Positions 1 to 9,006 of a stretch of DNA of 64,000 nt are shown here, piece after piece; position 1 is the stretch's first letter; the number at the start of each line of letters is the position of its first letter. The position numbers were made by a program, and so were the translations under genes. The notes beneath the pieces were generated by a model. That model was not told where the DNA came from. It worked only from the letters and a program-made list of their open reading frames with translations, and did not search any database. Source of the DNA: Pseudomonas sp. LD120. Lineage in GTDB: Bacteria > Pseudomonadota > Gammaproteobacteria > Pseudomonadales > Pseudomonadaceae. The stretch covers positions 62,001-126,000 of the forward strand of contig NZ_WVHL01000006.1 in assembly GCF_009861525.1 (NCBI RefSeq), read 5' to 3'.

Positions 1-1209
1 CACTTGTTTGTCGTAGTAGTTCTCGGCGTGGGCTTCAGCCACACGCCACAGCTGACCACGACCGTCGTAGTGGTCGATCACGGCGGCTTGCCAGGTGTCT
101 TCGTCGATGTAGAAGTCACGCTTGGCGTAAATATGCCGCTGGCCTTCTTTCAAGGTGGCGACCACATGCCAGACCCGACGCAGCTCATAACGAGCCAGGT
201 CCTGGTTGATGTGTCCGGCCTTGATGATGTCGGAGTACTTCAGGGTCGGCGAGTCGAGCTTGTAGCTGTCAGAAGCGATGTACATCTCCTTCTTGCCTTC
301 CAGCTTCCAGTCGTAGCGGTCCGGCGCGCCGTTGTACATGTCCAGGTTGTCCGAGGTACGCAGACCGTCTGCAGCGGTACCCGGGCCGTCATAGGAGACT
401 TGTGGCGCGCGGCGCACACGGCGTTGGCCGGCGTTGTAAACCCAGGCCGAGCGTGGCTCCTTCACTTGGTCGAGGGTTTCGTGAACCAGCAACACACCAC
501 CGGCCAGACGCGCCGGTGCCGTCACTTTCTGCTTGAAGTAGAACAGGATGTTGCCCGGATTCTTCGGGTCGAAATCCTTCATCTTGTCACGGAACACGAA
601 CTGATCCTGGAAGTACACCAGGCTGTAGGAACCGTTGGCCTGTGGCGTGGCCTGGGTGACCAAGCGCGTCACACTGCCGCCTCGATAGCGAGTGATGTGG
701 TTCCAGATGACTTCCACGCCACTCTTGGGAATCGGAAACGGAATGGCGGTTTCGAAGTTTTCCAGGCCGTTACCGCCAGACACCAGCTTGGTGTTGGTCG
801 CGTTGCGCTTGATCGCAGCGAATACGTCAGCCGGCACGGTGGCGCCACGATGGGACGGATACACCGGCATCTTGAAGGTTTCGGGGTAGCGCTTGAACAT
901 CGCGTACTGCCCAGGTGCCAGCTTGTCTTTGTACTGCTCGACGTTCTGCGCGGTAATGGTGAACAGCGGTTGCTCACTGCCATAGGGGTTGGACAGGAAC
1001 CCCTTGCTGTCCACCGTGCCGGCGTTGGTCGCCAGAGGCTTCCAGGCCGGAATGGTGCCGGCGGCGTTCCCGGCCATCTCCGCGCCCATCGGCGTCAGGC
1101 TGGTGCCCAGCTTGGCCGCTTCATCGGCCGACACCGCGGCCATGACCCCAGTTGCCATCAGCGACAGTCCCAGCACACCGATGTGCAACAGACTCTTGGT
1201 GATTTTCAT
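1..1209 (-). CDS. DUF1329 domain protein (partial, 3' end beyond window)
   Basis: Open on the minus strand from ATG at 1209 to the window edge (403 codons, no stop). The N-terminus MKITKSLLHIGVLGLSL followed by a small-residue stretch ending VMA looks like a Sec signal peptide. The mature part begins AVSADEAAKLG and contains the family-typical 'LTPMGAE', 'PAWKP' and 'NPYGSEQPLFTIT' blocks of DUF1329 proteins, which are predicted periplasmic/outer-membrane proteins with a LolA-like fold. It directly follows the DUF1302 gene, the usual pairing in Pseudomonas, so the two probably form one operon and act together at the envelope. Function is not established; export or processing of a lipidic compound is often proposed from gene context. 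Confidence 0.85.
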   Translation of the reverse strand, partial: MKITKSLLHIGVLGLSLMATGVMAAVSADEAAKLGTSLTPMGAEMAGNAAGTIPAWKPLATNAGTVDSKGFLSNPYGSEQPLFTITAQNVEQYKDKLAPGQYAMFKRYPETFKMPVYPSHRGATVPADVFAAIKRNATNTKLVSGGNGLENFETAIPFPIPKSGVEVIWNHITRYRGGSVTRLVTQATPQANGSYSLVYFQDQFVFRDKMKDFDPKNPGNILFYFKQKVTAPARLAGGVLLVHETLDQVKEPRSAWVYNAGQRRVRRAPQVSYDGPGTAADGLRTSDNLDMYNGAPDRYDWKLEGKKEMYIASDSYKLDSPTLKYSDIIKAGHINQDLARYELRRVWHVVATLKEGQRHIYAKRDFYIDEDTWQAAVIDHYDGRGQLWRVAEAHAENYYDKQV

Positions 1210-1238
1210 AGTCTTGTTCTTCCTGAAATACAGTGTGC

Positions 1239-3101
1239 TTAGAAGTTCACGCCAACGCTCAAGGCGAGGAAGTCACGGTCATCCACGGTGCTGAAGTCGC
1301 CACCAAAGAAGTTGGTGTAGGCCAGGCTCGCGGTGTAGGTGTTCTGGTATTCGGCATCCAACCCCAGGCTGATGGCCTTGCGACCTTCCTCGAAGTTGCC
1401 ACCAGGGCCTGGCGAGTAACCTTTGACGTCATGGGACCAGGCCACGTTGGGCTTGAGGTTCACGCCGGCGAAGACGTCCGGGTATTCCCAGATGGCGCGA
1501 CCACGGTAGCCCCACGAAGTGGCGGTGGTGAAGCCGTCGTTGTTGCAGTTGGTGGTGCGGTTGCTGGCATCAGCACCTGCACCCGCGCCGGCAATGGTGT
1601 TGCCGTTGAGCGTGGAGCAGAAACCGTTGGGCAGCTCTCCAGGGCCAAAGACCGGATCACGGCCATAGCGCGCTTCGGATTTGCTTTCCAAACCGCCGAC
1701 ATGAGTAACACCGATCTCACCGACCAAAGTCAGACGGCTTGCCCCCATCACCTGATCCAGAAAGTGGGTGAAGGTCGTCTGGAACTGGGTGATCTCCTTA
1801 CGGCGATAGCCGTGCAAGTCCTGGCCTGGCGTGCCTTTGAGGACCGATGCGTTGCCAAAGCCCGCAATTGGCGTCACACCGGCAAACAGAATGTCGGTGG
1901 AGTTGAGCTGAACCGGAGCGTTTGGCCGGTAGCTCAATTCGCCACTCCAGGCCGTGCCGGTAGGCAAGGTGGTGGAGAAGCTCAAGCCGTAGAGGCGAAT
2001 ATCTTCCGGATACTCCACGAAGTAATTGGAGTTGCCCGCCACGATCAGCGGCCTGGCGCTGGCCAGAGGCCCCAGTGGCATCGTGTAGAACTGCGATGGG
2101 GCGCCTTGTGCACTGAAAATCGGCGCACGGCTGTGGTAGTTCATGAAGTAGGCGCCGAACTCGGTGTCCAGCGGCTCGAAGTTATAGCGAAAGGCAACAC
2201 CGAACTGACCGCTATCGCGTGCATCGCGATCCGGACCGCGACGAACCAGAACACCTTCGTTGTTCACATCCACCCCAAGCGCATTCAACGTCGGAAAGGC
2301 TGCCGGGTTGATGGTCGAGCGCTTGTTCAACACCCGCAGGTTATTGTCGCAACCATCGGAAATGATGTCCGGCTGCGAGAAGAAAGTGCCGCAGTTATCG
2401 GTAACGGTCTGATCCCACTCCAGTTGATAGAACGCTTCAGCTGAGAGGTTTTCCGTCAAGTTCTGCGAGATGTAGAACATGTTGACCGGAATCAGGCCTT
2501 CTTTGATCTCGGCGCCAGGACGACGGAACGCCGACACATCGATTGGGTTGATCGAGTTAATGCCACCACCAATGAACGTACTTTCCCCCCAGCTCACGAC
2601 CTGCTTGCCGAAACGCACAGAGCCCGGCTCATCGGCAATTGAGTAGTTGTGATAAATGAAGGCATCGAGGATCTGACCGCCGGAGGACTTGGCGCCTTCC
2701 TTGCGGTTGTTGTCACTGATGTTCTTGAAGTCCAGGTCTTCGTCTTTGAGCTTGAAGTCATACCAGTACTTGCCACGCACAAACACACCGGTATCGCCGT
2801 ATTTCAGCTCCAGATCATGAATGCCCTTGAAGATCTTCGAGAAGGTTTCACCCTTGTCGAAGTTCAAATGACCGTCATCGGACGTCTGGGACAAGCCCTT
2901 GCCGCCATTGTTGACCCCAATCAGGTTCTTGTTGCGACCTGCTGTCGACCAACTGGCCCCCAAGGAAAGAGACGAATCGAAGCTGCCTTCGATTTCACCG
3001 ATATTGAACGTGACGCCGAATGCCGGCCCGGCGAGCGTAGAGGCGAGACCGACGGCCAAAGGCAATTTCGCCCGGCGCCAGAACTGGTTTGCTGATGTCA
3101 T
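1239..3101 (-). CDS. DUF1302 family outer-membrane protein
   Basis: 620 aa from ATG 3101, chosen because GGAG lies 8 nt upstream; an upstream in-frame extension to 3176 lacks a ribosome site. N-terminus MTSANQFWRRAKLPLAVGLAS with a hydrophobic core and AFG cleavage region is a signal peptide. The mature protein starts VTFNIGEIEGSFDSSLSLGA and ends in a beta-signal-like 'LALSVGVNF' with terminal Phe, consistent with a large beta-barrel. DUF1302 proteins nearly always neighbour DUF1329 genes, as here (29 nt gap), and the pair is presumably co-transcribed. An AAAAATAA stretch (rc of 3121-3128) just before the ribosome site resembles a Hfq/Crc target. The substrate is unknown. Confidence 0.85.
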   Translation of the reverse strand: MTSANQFWRRAKLPLAVGLASTLAGPAFGVTFNIGEIEGSFDSSLSLGASWSTAGRNKNLIGVNNGGKGLSQTSDDGHLNFDKGETFSKIFKGIHDLELKYGDTGVFVRGKYWYDFKLKDEDLDFKNISDNNRKEGAKSSGGQILDAFIYHNYSIADEPGSVRFGKQVVSWGESTFIGGGINSINPIDVSAFRRPGAEIKEGLIPVNMFYISQNLTENLSAEAFYQLEWDQTVTDNCGTFFSQPDIISDGCDNNLRVLNKRSTINPAAFPTLNALGVDVNNEGVLVRRGPDRDARDSGQFGVAFRYNFEPLDTEFGAYFMNYHSRAPIFSAQGAPSQFYTMPLGPLASARPLIVAGNSNYFVEYPEDIRLYGLSFSTTLPTGTAWSGELSYRPNAPVQLNSTDILFAGVTPIAGFGNASVLKGTPGQDLHGYRRKEITQFQTTFTHFLDQVMGASRLTLVGEIGVTHVGGLESKSEARYGRDPVFGPGELPNGFCSTLNGNTIAGAGAGADASNRTTNCNNDGFTTATSWGYRGRAIWEYPDVFAGVNLKPNVAWSHDVKGYSPGPGGNFEEGRKAISLGLDAEYQNTYTASLAYTNFFGGDFSTVDDRDFLALSVGVNF

Positions 3102-3437
3102 CGACGCTACTCCATGTGCATTATTTTTATGGCAGTCATTTTTCCTGAAACGCCTCGGATGTCGGACAACAAACACGTTGCTCCGACTCCAACGTTACGT
3201 GGTGCGAACACCCCGCAGTGCCCCGTCTCTCAGAAAAAACCTTAAACGGACTATATCCAGCAGGGATTACCGCTTGATCCCTCTAAAGTGTGATTTGCAG
3301 CTCCCAGCCGCACTGGATCAGCCCTCTGCCGAGGCGATTAGGGATGGCGTCAAAAGGATGGCTGAAAAAAACGATTTCACAAGGTCAAGCCGTGCCGCAG
3401 AGGCATGCCGCGCCCGCGAGGGCACGGCAGAGAACGC
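3102..3437. other. Intergenic region, 336 nt
   Basis: Leader and presumed promoter of the minus-strand DUF1302-DUF1329 pair plus the downstream flank of the acyl-CoA ligase gene. It contains an imperfect hairpin (GCCGTGCC near 3389 pairing with GGGCACGGC near 3428) that could end ligase transcription, although it has no U-run. No convincing gene is visible. Confidence 0.5.
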
Positions 3438-5120
3438 TCAGAGCGTGGAGAGGAAGGTGCTGTTAGTGGCTTGCCATTCGCTGATGTCGATGCGAATGCG
3501 CTTCTTGTCGAGCTTGCCAACGCTGGTCTTGGGAATTTCAGTAACAAGGGCGATCTGACTGGGGATCGCCCACTTGCTCAAGTGGCCCAACTCCACGAAA
3601 GGCTTGAGGTGTTCCTTGAGCTCCCGGGCACCAATTTGATGGCCCTCGCGGATCACCAGCAAGGCAAACGGACGCTCGCCCCACTGCGGATCGGCGATGC
3701 CCACCACTGCTACTTCGCGTACCGCCGCGTGCCGGCTGATGAGGTCTTCCAGGTCCAGGGATGAGATCCACTCGCCTCCGGTCTTGATCACATCCTTGAT
3801 CCGGTCGCGGATGTCGATCACTCCCATGCTGTCCAGGGTTGCCACGTCGCCAGTGTGCAGCCAGCCGCCGTGCCAGAGCTCGGCACCCTTCTGCGGTTCA
3901 TTGAAATAGCCCTCGGTCAACCAGGGCGCCCGTAGCACCAGCTCGCCCTGGGACTCTCCGTCCGCCGGCAGGAAGTTGCCCTCGGCATCGATGATCGCCG
4001 CCTCCACCAGCGGCCCCGGCACACCAGCCTTGATCCGGTAAGTGATGCGTTCATCTTCAGTGCCCGCCATCAACTCATCATTGAGGTGCGCGCACGACAC
4101 CAGAGGACCGGTTTCCGACATGCCGTAGGCGGCAGTCAGTTGAATACCCTTGGCTTTGGCGGCCTCGTACAGGGCACGGTTCAGCGCACTGCCGCCGATA
4201 ACGATTTTCCAGCCACCGAAATCCGTGTCTTGGGCAGCCTTGGCGTTGAGCAGCATTTGCAGAATGGTCGGCACGCAATGAGAGAACGTGACCTTCTCGC
4301 GGCGCCAGAGCTCCACCAGGTACTCCGGGTCGTAACGGCCTGGGTAGACCTGTTTGAGCCCAAGCATGGTGGCCACATAGGGCAAGCCCCAGGCATGTAC
4401 ATGGAACATCGGCGTAATGGGCATGTACACATCGTTGGTGCCCAACAGACGGACACTGTCGATGGCCCCCATGCTGGTGGACACCCCCATGGTGTGCAGC
4501 ACCAGTTGGCGGTGAGTGAAGTACACGCCCTTGGGGTTGCCGGTGGTGCCCGTGGTGTAGAAGGTGGTGGCCACCGAGTTCTCGTCGAAATCCTCAAAGT
4601 CGTACTCAGGGCTGGCCGCGGCTAGCAGCGTTTCGTACTCGCCCAGCAAGTTCGGCAGTTCGGCAGTTTTTTCGGCGGTATCCGTGAGCAACAGCGTTTT
4701 TTCCACCGTGCTCAGGTTCCCGGCAATGGCCTGATACAAGCCGACAAACTCGCTGTTGACCAGTACGAAGCGGTCCTCGGCGTGATTCATCGTGTAGAGG
4801 ATCTGCTCCGGCGACAGACGCACGTTGATGGTGTGGATCACCGCACCAATCATCGGGATGGCGAACATGCACTCCAAGTAGCGATGACTGTCCCAATCCA
4901 TCACGGCCACGGTGTCCCCGGCCTTGACCCCGGCCGCTGTCAACACGTTGGCCAGCCGTGCCACCCGCTCGCTCAGGGTCGGATAGGTGTAACGCACCTG
5001 ATCGCGATAGACAATTTCGCGGGTTTTCTCGTAACGGCTGCCAGACATCAGCAGCCGCTTGATCAATAGTGGGTATTGATAGGCGCCTTCGGCGGGAGGA
5101 ATAACACGAGTCTGCAACAT
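3438..5120 (-). CDS. Fatty-acid/aryl-acid CoA ligase (class I adenylate-forming)
   Basis: 560 aa from ATG 5120, with AAGGGA 7 nt upstream. The AMP-binding P-loop 'YTTGTTGNPKG' is at about residues 187-197, the A5 motif 'YGMSETGP' near 333, 'LHTGDVA' and the hinge/C-terminal 'KDVIKTGGEWIS', and the catalytic lysine motif 'PKTSVGKLDKK' near the C-terminus. These mark an acid:CoA ligase that forms an acyl-AMP and then an acyl-CoA. The closest family feel is the medium/long-chain 'fatty-acid--CoA ligase' group (AlkK-like) rather than FadD1/FadD2. No operon partner is visible: the gene ends 336 nt before the DUF1302 start on the same strand. The true acid substrate cannot be told from sequence. 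Confidence 0.9.
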   Translation of the reverse strand: MLQTRVIPPAEGAYQYPLLIKRLLMSGSRYEKTREIVYRDQVRYTYPTLSERVARLANVLTAAGVKAGDTVAVMDWDSHRYLECMFAIPMIGAVIHTINVRLSPEQILYTMNHAEDRFVLVNSEFVGLYQAIAGNLSTVEKTLLLTDTAEKTAELPNLLGEYETLLAAASPEYDFEDFDENSVATTFYTTGTTGNPKGVYFTHRQLVLHTMGVSTSMGAIDSVRLLGTNDVYMPITPMFHVHAWGLPYVATMLGLKQVYPGRYDPEYLVELWRREKVTFSHCVPTILQMLLNAKAAQDTDFGGWKIVIGGSALNRALYEAAKAKGIQLTAAYGMSETGPLVSCAHLNDELMAGTEDERITYRIKAGVPGPLVEAAIIDAEGNFLPADGESQGELVLRAPWLTEGYFNEPQKGAELWHGGWLHTGDVATLDSMGVIDIRDRIKDVIKTGGEWISSLDLEDLISRHAAVREVAVVGIADPQWGERPFALLVIREGHQIGARELKEHLKPFVELGHLSKWAIPSQIALVTEIPKTSVGKLDKKRIRIDISEWQATNSTFLSTL

Positions 5121-5268
5121 AAGAGTCCCTTTTCTGATGGCTCGGTCGTGACTGGAGATCACTCACTCTAGAGTTCCTGTGCGTCCGCTAAATCAGCCAA
5201 AGGGATGATTTGCAGAGCCGTACGAATACTAGCTCCAAGCCTGCATTGATGCGGCTCTCAATGACGTT

Positions 5269-6453
5269 TTAGGCGCTTTGTCTTACCGCCGCCTCTGCCG
5301 GCGTACGGGGAAACATCAACGCGGCGACAAAGGTCAACGCGGCGAATCCGGCCAGGATCAGGTACAGGCCGCTCAAACCCTGGCGCGGCTCCACCAAGGC
5401 GATCAGCGGAATCGCCGTGGCGCTGGCGCCAAACGACAGGCAATAGCGCAACGCGAAAACCCGCGACTGCCACTGGGGGGCGACGAAGTTGGCGACCATG
5501 GCGTCGTTCACCGTGACCTGGCCGAACACCACGAACATGAAGGCCGCTCCCCATACGATCACGCTCCACCCCTCGGCGTGGGCCATCACCAACAACAGCG
5601 GGGCCTGAAACAGGGTCAAGGCAATGAACGGCCATTTCAGACTGAAGCGATGCAATACCCGGCCAATGGTCAACTGCGCCACCGCGCCGAAAGCGTAGGC
5701 CAGGCTGACTACCACGCCCAGGGTCTGCGGCGAGGTGAACAGCTCATGCAGGCGCTCCTGAAACAATTTGGGATAGGTCATGGTCGTGGCATTGAACACG
5801 ACTCCGCCTGTGGCCGTGACCAAGGCCAACACGCCAAATACCAGAAACATCGAGATCGGCTGGCCGCCCTTGTTTCTCAAGCTGACATGAGGCCGCACCG
5901 GCACTGGTTCATCACGCACCTGCAAGGCAAAGCCGATCCCCAGCAGGAGGGCCACCACGCCCGGCAGAATAAACGCCGAGCGCCAGCCGAACTGGACCAC
6001 CAGCACACCGGTGATCAACGCCGAAAACGCCACGCCAAGGTTGCCCCACATACCGTTGATGCCGATTTCACGGCCGCGGTTCGTTGCATAGGCCACCAGC
6101 ATTGCGGTGCCGACCGGGTGATAGATGGCAGCGAAGACGCCCATCAGGGTCAGCCCGATCACCAGCATCGTCGGGCTGCTGCTCAGCCCAGTAAAGATCG
6201 AGGCGCCCCCGATGCCGAAGAAGAACAACAGCATCATCCGCCGCCGGCTCCAACGGTCCCCCAACCAGCCAGCCGGTAGCGAACAAGCGCCAAAGGCGAT
6301 GAAACCACCCAGGGACAGGCCAATCAGCGCGGCATAGTCCAGGGCAAAGGCCTGGGTCATGCCCAGCACAGCAGCAGGAAAGATCAGCATGAACATGTGA
6401 TCGATGACATGGGCGGCGTTGACGTAGCGGATAACGTTTCGAGCTTGATTCAT
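5269..6453 (-). CDS. MFS transporter (probable drug/metabolite exporter)
   Basis: 394 aa from ATG 6453; a GTG at 6483 is possible but has no ribosome site. The protein is largely hydrophobic with about 12 predicted membrane helices. It carries the MFS loop 2-3 signature 'GWLGDRWSRRRMM' at about residues 65-77 and a second half with less conserved loops. It is divergently transcribed from an AraC-family gene across about 85 nt, a typical exporter-regulator arrangement. Substrate unknown; the regulator resembles the NimR type that controls efflux genes, so export is more likely than uptake. Confidence 0.85.
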   Translation of the reverse strand: MNQARNVIRYVNAAHVIDHMFMLIFPAAVLGMTQAFALDYAALIGLSLGGFIAFGACSLPAGWLGDRWSRRRMMLLFFFGIGGASIFTGLSSSPTMLVIGLTLMGVFAAIYHPVGTAMLVAYATNRGREIGINGMWGNLGVAFSALITGVLVVQFGWRSAFILPGVVALLLGIGFALQVRDEPVPVRPHVSLRNKGGQPISMFLVFGVLALVTATGGVVFNATTMTYPKLFQERLHELFTSPQTLGVVVSLAYAFGAVAQLTIGRVLHRFSLKWPFIALTLFQAPLLLVMAHAEGWSVIVWGAAFMFVVFGQVTVNDAMVANFVAPQWQSRVFALRYCLSFGASATAIPLIALVEPRQGLSGLYLILAGFAALTFVAALMFPRTPAEAAVRQSA

Positions 6454-6538
6454 GGCGGCACACAAGGTTGGTTGTTGTGGCACCTATGCTAAATTGGCCG
6501 TTTACAGCTTTCCTGACAACAAAGTCATTGAATCAGAC

Positions 6539-7312
6539 ATGTTAATCAGCCACTTCCACCACGGCCCTGTGAGCGCCTATCCCCGCGACTATCCCGATGC
6601 CGCCCACCAGCAATCCCATCGCCATCGCGAAGCGCAGTTTCTCTACGCTGCCTGCGGCACCATGCGCGTGGTCACCGCCCAGGGCGCCTGGGTGATTCCG
6701 CCAACCCGCGCAGTGTGGATTCCGCCCCTGGTGGAGCATGAAATCTTCATGGTCGGCGAGGTTCGCATGCGCTCCCTGTTCATCGACCCACAACGGTGCC
6801 CACCGTCCTTGCAACAATGTTGCGTACTGGCGGTGACGCCTCTGCTGCGGGAGCTGATCCTGCGGGCGGTACAAGGACCGGAGCAAGCGAAAAATCCGCT
6901 GATTCAACAACTGATGCTGGAAGAGATCGCCGGCCTGGAAAATCTGCCCCTGCACATCCCCATGCCCCAGGACCGACGCTTGCAAAGCATCTGCCGGACC
7001 TTGCTACAGACGCCGGATCATCCCCACAGCCTGGAAGACTGGGCACAACAGGTCGGCGCCAGTTCACGAACCCTGGCGCGGCTGTTTCAGCAGCAAATGC
7101 AGATGAATTTCAATGCCTGGCGCCAGCAACTGCGCCTGATGGAAGCCCTGCCACGCCTGCTCGCCGGGGAAAGCGTGCACAGCGTGGCCGACTCATTGGG
7201 ATACGGCAGCGCCCGGGCCTTCAGCGCCATGTTCTGCCGCTTGCTCGGGGATACGCCACGGCATTACGTGACGACCCTGAATCAGCTCAGCGCGCTCAAT
7301 GCATCTCGGTGA
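6539..7312 (+). CDS. AraC-family regulator with cupin N-domain (NimR-like)
   Basis: 257 aa if started at ATG 6539 (MLISHFHHGP); an upstream ATG at 6452 would overlap the divergent MFS start and is less likely. The N-terminal cupin carries 'SHRHREAQFLYA' and 'WVIPPTRAVWIPP', typical of the NimR/YeaM group. The C-terminal double HTH includes 'LEDWAQQVGASSRTLARLF' and 'VADSLGYGSARAFSAMF'. It probably controls the divergent MFS gene. Its 3' end overlaps the convergent LysE gene by 17 nt, so the two messages can pair. Confidence 0.85.
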   Translation: MLISHFHHGPVSAYPRDYPDAAHQQSHRHREAQFLYAACGTMRVVTAQGAWVIPPTRAVWIPPLVEHEIFMVGEVRMRSLFIDPQRCPPSLQQCCVLAVTPLLRELILRAVQGPEQAKNPLIQQLMLEEIAGLENLPLHIPMPQDRRLQSICRTLLQTPDHPHSLEDWAQQVGASSRTLARLFQQQMQMNFNAWRQQLRLMEALPRLLAGESVHSVADSLGYGSARAFSAMFCRLLGDTPRHYVTTLNQLSALNASR

Positions 7313-7925
7313 ACGCCAGTTTCACGCCGATAGCGATCAAGACCGCGCCCATGGTGCGATCGAACCAGTGGCCCATGCGAGCGAAGCCGGCGCGAACCCG
7401 CTGCTGGCTGAACAGCATCGCCACCAGGCAGAACCAGAGCGCCGTGGCCGCCGCCAGGTACAGCCCATAACCAGCCTGAACCGCCAAAGGCGTGTGGGGG
7501 TTGATCACCACGGTGAACAGCGAGAGGAAGAACAACGTGGCCTTGGGATTCAGGCCATTGGTGACGAAACCTGAAGTGAAGGCGCCACGCGCGGTGCGCC
7601 CCCCGGCTTCCTTGTGCAGATCGTCCGCTGCCGGTTTCGCCGGCTGGGCGCGCAAAGCCTTATAGCCGATGTACAACAGGTAGGCCGCCGCCAGCCACTT
7701 CAAGGCGTTGAACAAGACAATGGACTGGGAAACGATCAGACCGATTCCCAACAGCGAATACCCCACGTGCAGAAAGATCGCACAGCCCACGCCCAAGGCC
7801 GTCCAGGTGCCAGCTCGACGGCCGTGGGTCACGCTTTCGCGCACCACCACGGCGAAATCCGGGCCGGGGCTGGCCACCGCCAGCAAGTGAATCAGGGCAA
7901 CGGTCAAGAACTCGGTGAGGTACAT
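7296..7925 (-). CDS. LysE/RhtB family amino-acid exporter
   Basis: 209 aa, about six membrane helices, the usual family size. The N-terminal 'LAVASPGPDFAVVVRESVTHGRRAG' is the LysE/RhtB signature, followed by 'LLYIGYKALR' and 'TSGFVTNGLNPKATLFFLS'. AGGAG precedes the ATG at 7925 by 5 nt. Family members export amino acids or related metabolites through the inner membrane; the substrate here is not determinable. The gene is convergent with, and overlaps by 17 nt, the AraC-type gene, and is divergent from the 2-hydroxyacid dehydrogenase. Confidence 0.9.
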   Translation of the reverse strand: MYLTEFLTVALIHLLAVASPGPDFAVVVRESVTHGRRAGTWTALGVGCAIFLHVGYSLLGIGLIVSQSIVLFNALKWLAAAYLLYIGYKALRAQPAKPAADDLHKEAGGRTARGAFTSGFVTNGLNPKATLFFLSLFTVVINPHTPLAVQAGYGLYLAAATALWFCLVAMLFSQQRVRAGFARMGHWFDRTMGAVLIAIGVKLAFTEMH

Positions 7926-8009
7926 GCAGGCTCCTGTGTATGTCTAATTATTTCATCTGTTAGGCTCGGCAGATTACGCCTTAGATCCCCCGTGCAAAAG
8001 GTACAGTTC

Positions 8010-8975
8010 ATGACTAATAATCGCCGCGCCGTGTTCCTTGATCACCACTCATTGGACCTGGGCGACCTGGATCTCGGTGCGCTGCAGGCCACGTTCAGCC
8101 CCCTGCAACTGCATGCCCATACTCCCCCGGAACAAGTGGTCGAACGCCTGCAGGGCGCCCAGGTGGTCATCAGCAACAAAGTCCCGCTGACCGCCGAAGC
8201 CCTGGCCGCCTGCCCCCACCTGCAACTGATCCTGGTGGCGGCCACCGGCACCAACAATGTCGATCTGGCTGCCGCCCGCAGCCAGGGCATCACCGTCAGT
8301 AACTGCCAGGCCTACGGCACACCCTCGGTGGCCCAGCACACCCTGATGCTGCTGCTCAACCTGGCTACTCGAGTTACCGATTACCAAAAGGCCGTGGCGG
8401 CTGGACGCTGGCAGCACGCCAAGCAGTTCTGTCTGTTGGACTACCCGATCATCGAACTGTCGGGCAAGACGTTGGGCCTGCTGGGCAATGGCGAACTGGG
8501 CAGTGCGGTGGCGCGCCTCGCCGAAGCCTTCGGCATGCGTGTGGTGCTGGGGCAGATTCCAGGCCGCCCGGCCCGCCCGGATCGAATGCCATTGGAGGAA
8601 CTGCTGCCACAAGTGGATGCCCTGACCTTGCACTGCCCTCTCAACGAACACACACGTAACTTTATCGGTGCCCGAGAACTGGCCCTGCTCAAGCCCGGCG
8701 CTTTGGTGATCAACACCGCCCGTGGTGGCCTGATCGACGAACAGGCCCTGGCCGACGCACTGCGCAGCGGTCATCTGGGCGGCGCGGCCACCGACGTGCT
8801 GAGCGTCGAACCGCCTGTGGCCGGCAACCCCTTGCTGGCCAGTGACATCCCACGCCTGATTGTCACCCCACACAACGCCTGGGGCAGTCGCGAGGCCCGC
8901 CAGCGAATCGTCGGGCAAATGACAGAAAACGCCCAAGCCTTCTTCAGTGGCGCCCCGCTGCGGGTCGTGACTTGA
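8010..8975 (+). CDS. D-2-hydroxyacid dehydrogenase (glycerate dehydrogenase/hydroxypyruvate reductase type)
   Basis: 321 aa from ATG 8010 with AAAGG about 8 nt upstream; a longer open frame upstream is noncoding leader. NAD(P)-binding Rossmann motif 'LGLLGNGELGSAVA', 'INTARGGLIDEQAL' with the substrate-binding Arg, the catalytic Glu in 'SVEPP' and catalytic His in 'TPHNAWGS' give the complete R-E-H set of the family. It reduces a 2-oxo acid such as hydroxypyruvate or glyoxylate, or works in reverse. Cytoplasmic. Only 31 nt separate it from rsmC, so they may be co-transcribed. Confidence 0.9.
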   Translation: MTNNRRAVFLDHHSLDLGDLDLGALQATFSPLQLHAHTPPEQVVERLQGAQVVISNKVPLTAEALAACPHLQLILVAATGTNNVDLAAARSQGITVSNCQAYGTPSVAQHTLMLLLNLATRVTDYQKAVAAGRWQHAKQFCLLDYPIIELSGKTLGLLGNGELGSAVARLAEAFGMRVVLGQIPGRPARPDRMPLEELLPQVDALTLHCPLNEHTRNFIGARELALLKPGALVINTARGGLIDEQALADALRSGHLGGAATDVLSVEPPVAGNPLLASDIPRLIVTPHNAWGSREARQRIVGQMTENAQAFFSGAPLRVVT

Positions 8976-9006
8976 TAAACTTCGCCACTTTTTTCGGGTG
9001 CAGATC

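Noticed and set aside
4..1242. Long plus-strand open frame opposite the DUF1329 gene
   Set aside because: Antisense shadow of a GC-rich gene: no ribosome site, low-complexity composition, and the minus strand encodes a recognised family.
6452..6538. Upstream start for the AraC-type gene
   Set aside because: Would overlap the divergent MFS start and add a sequence unlike the family N-terminus.
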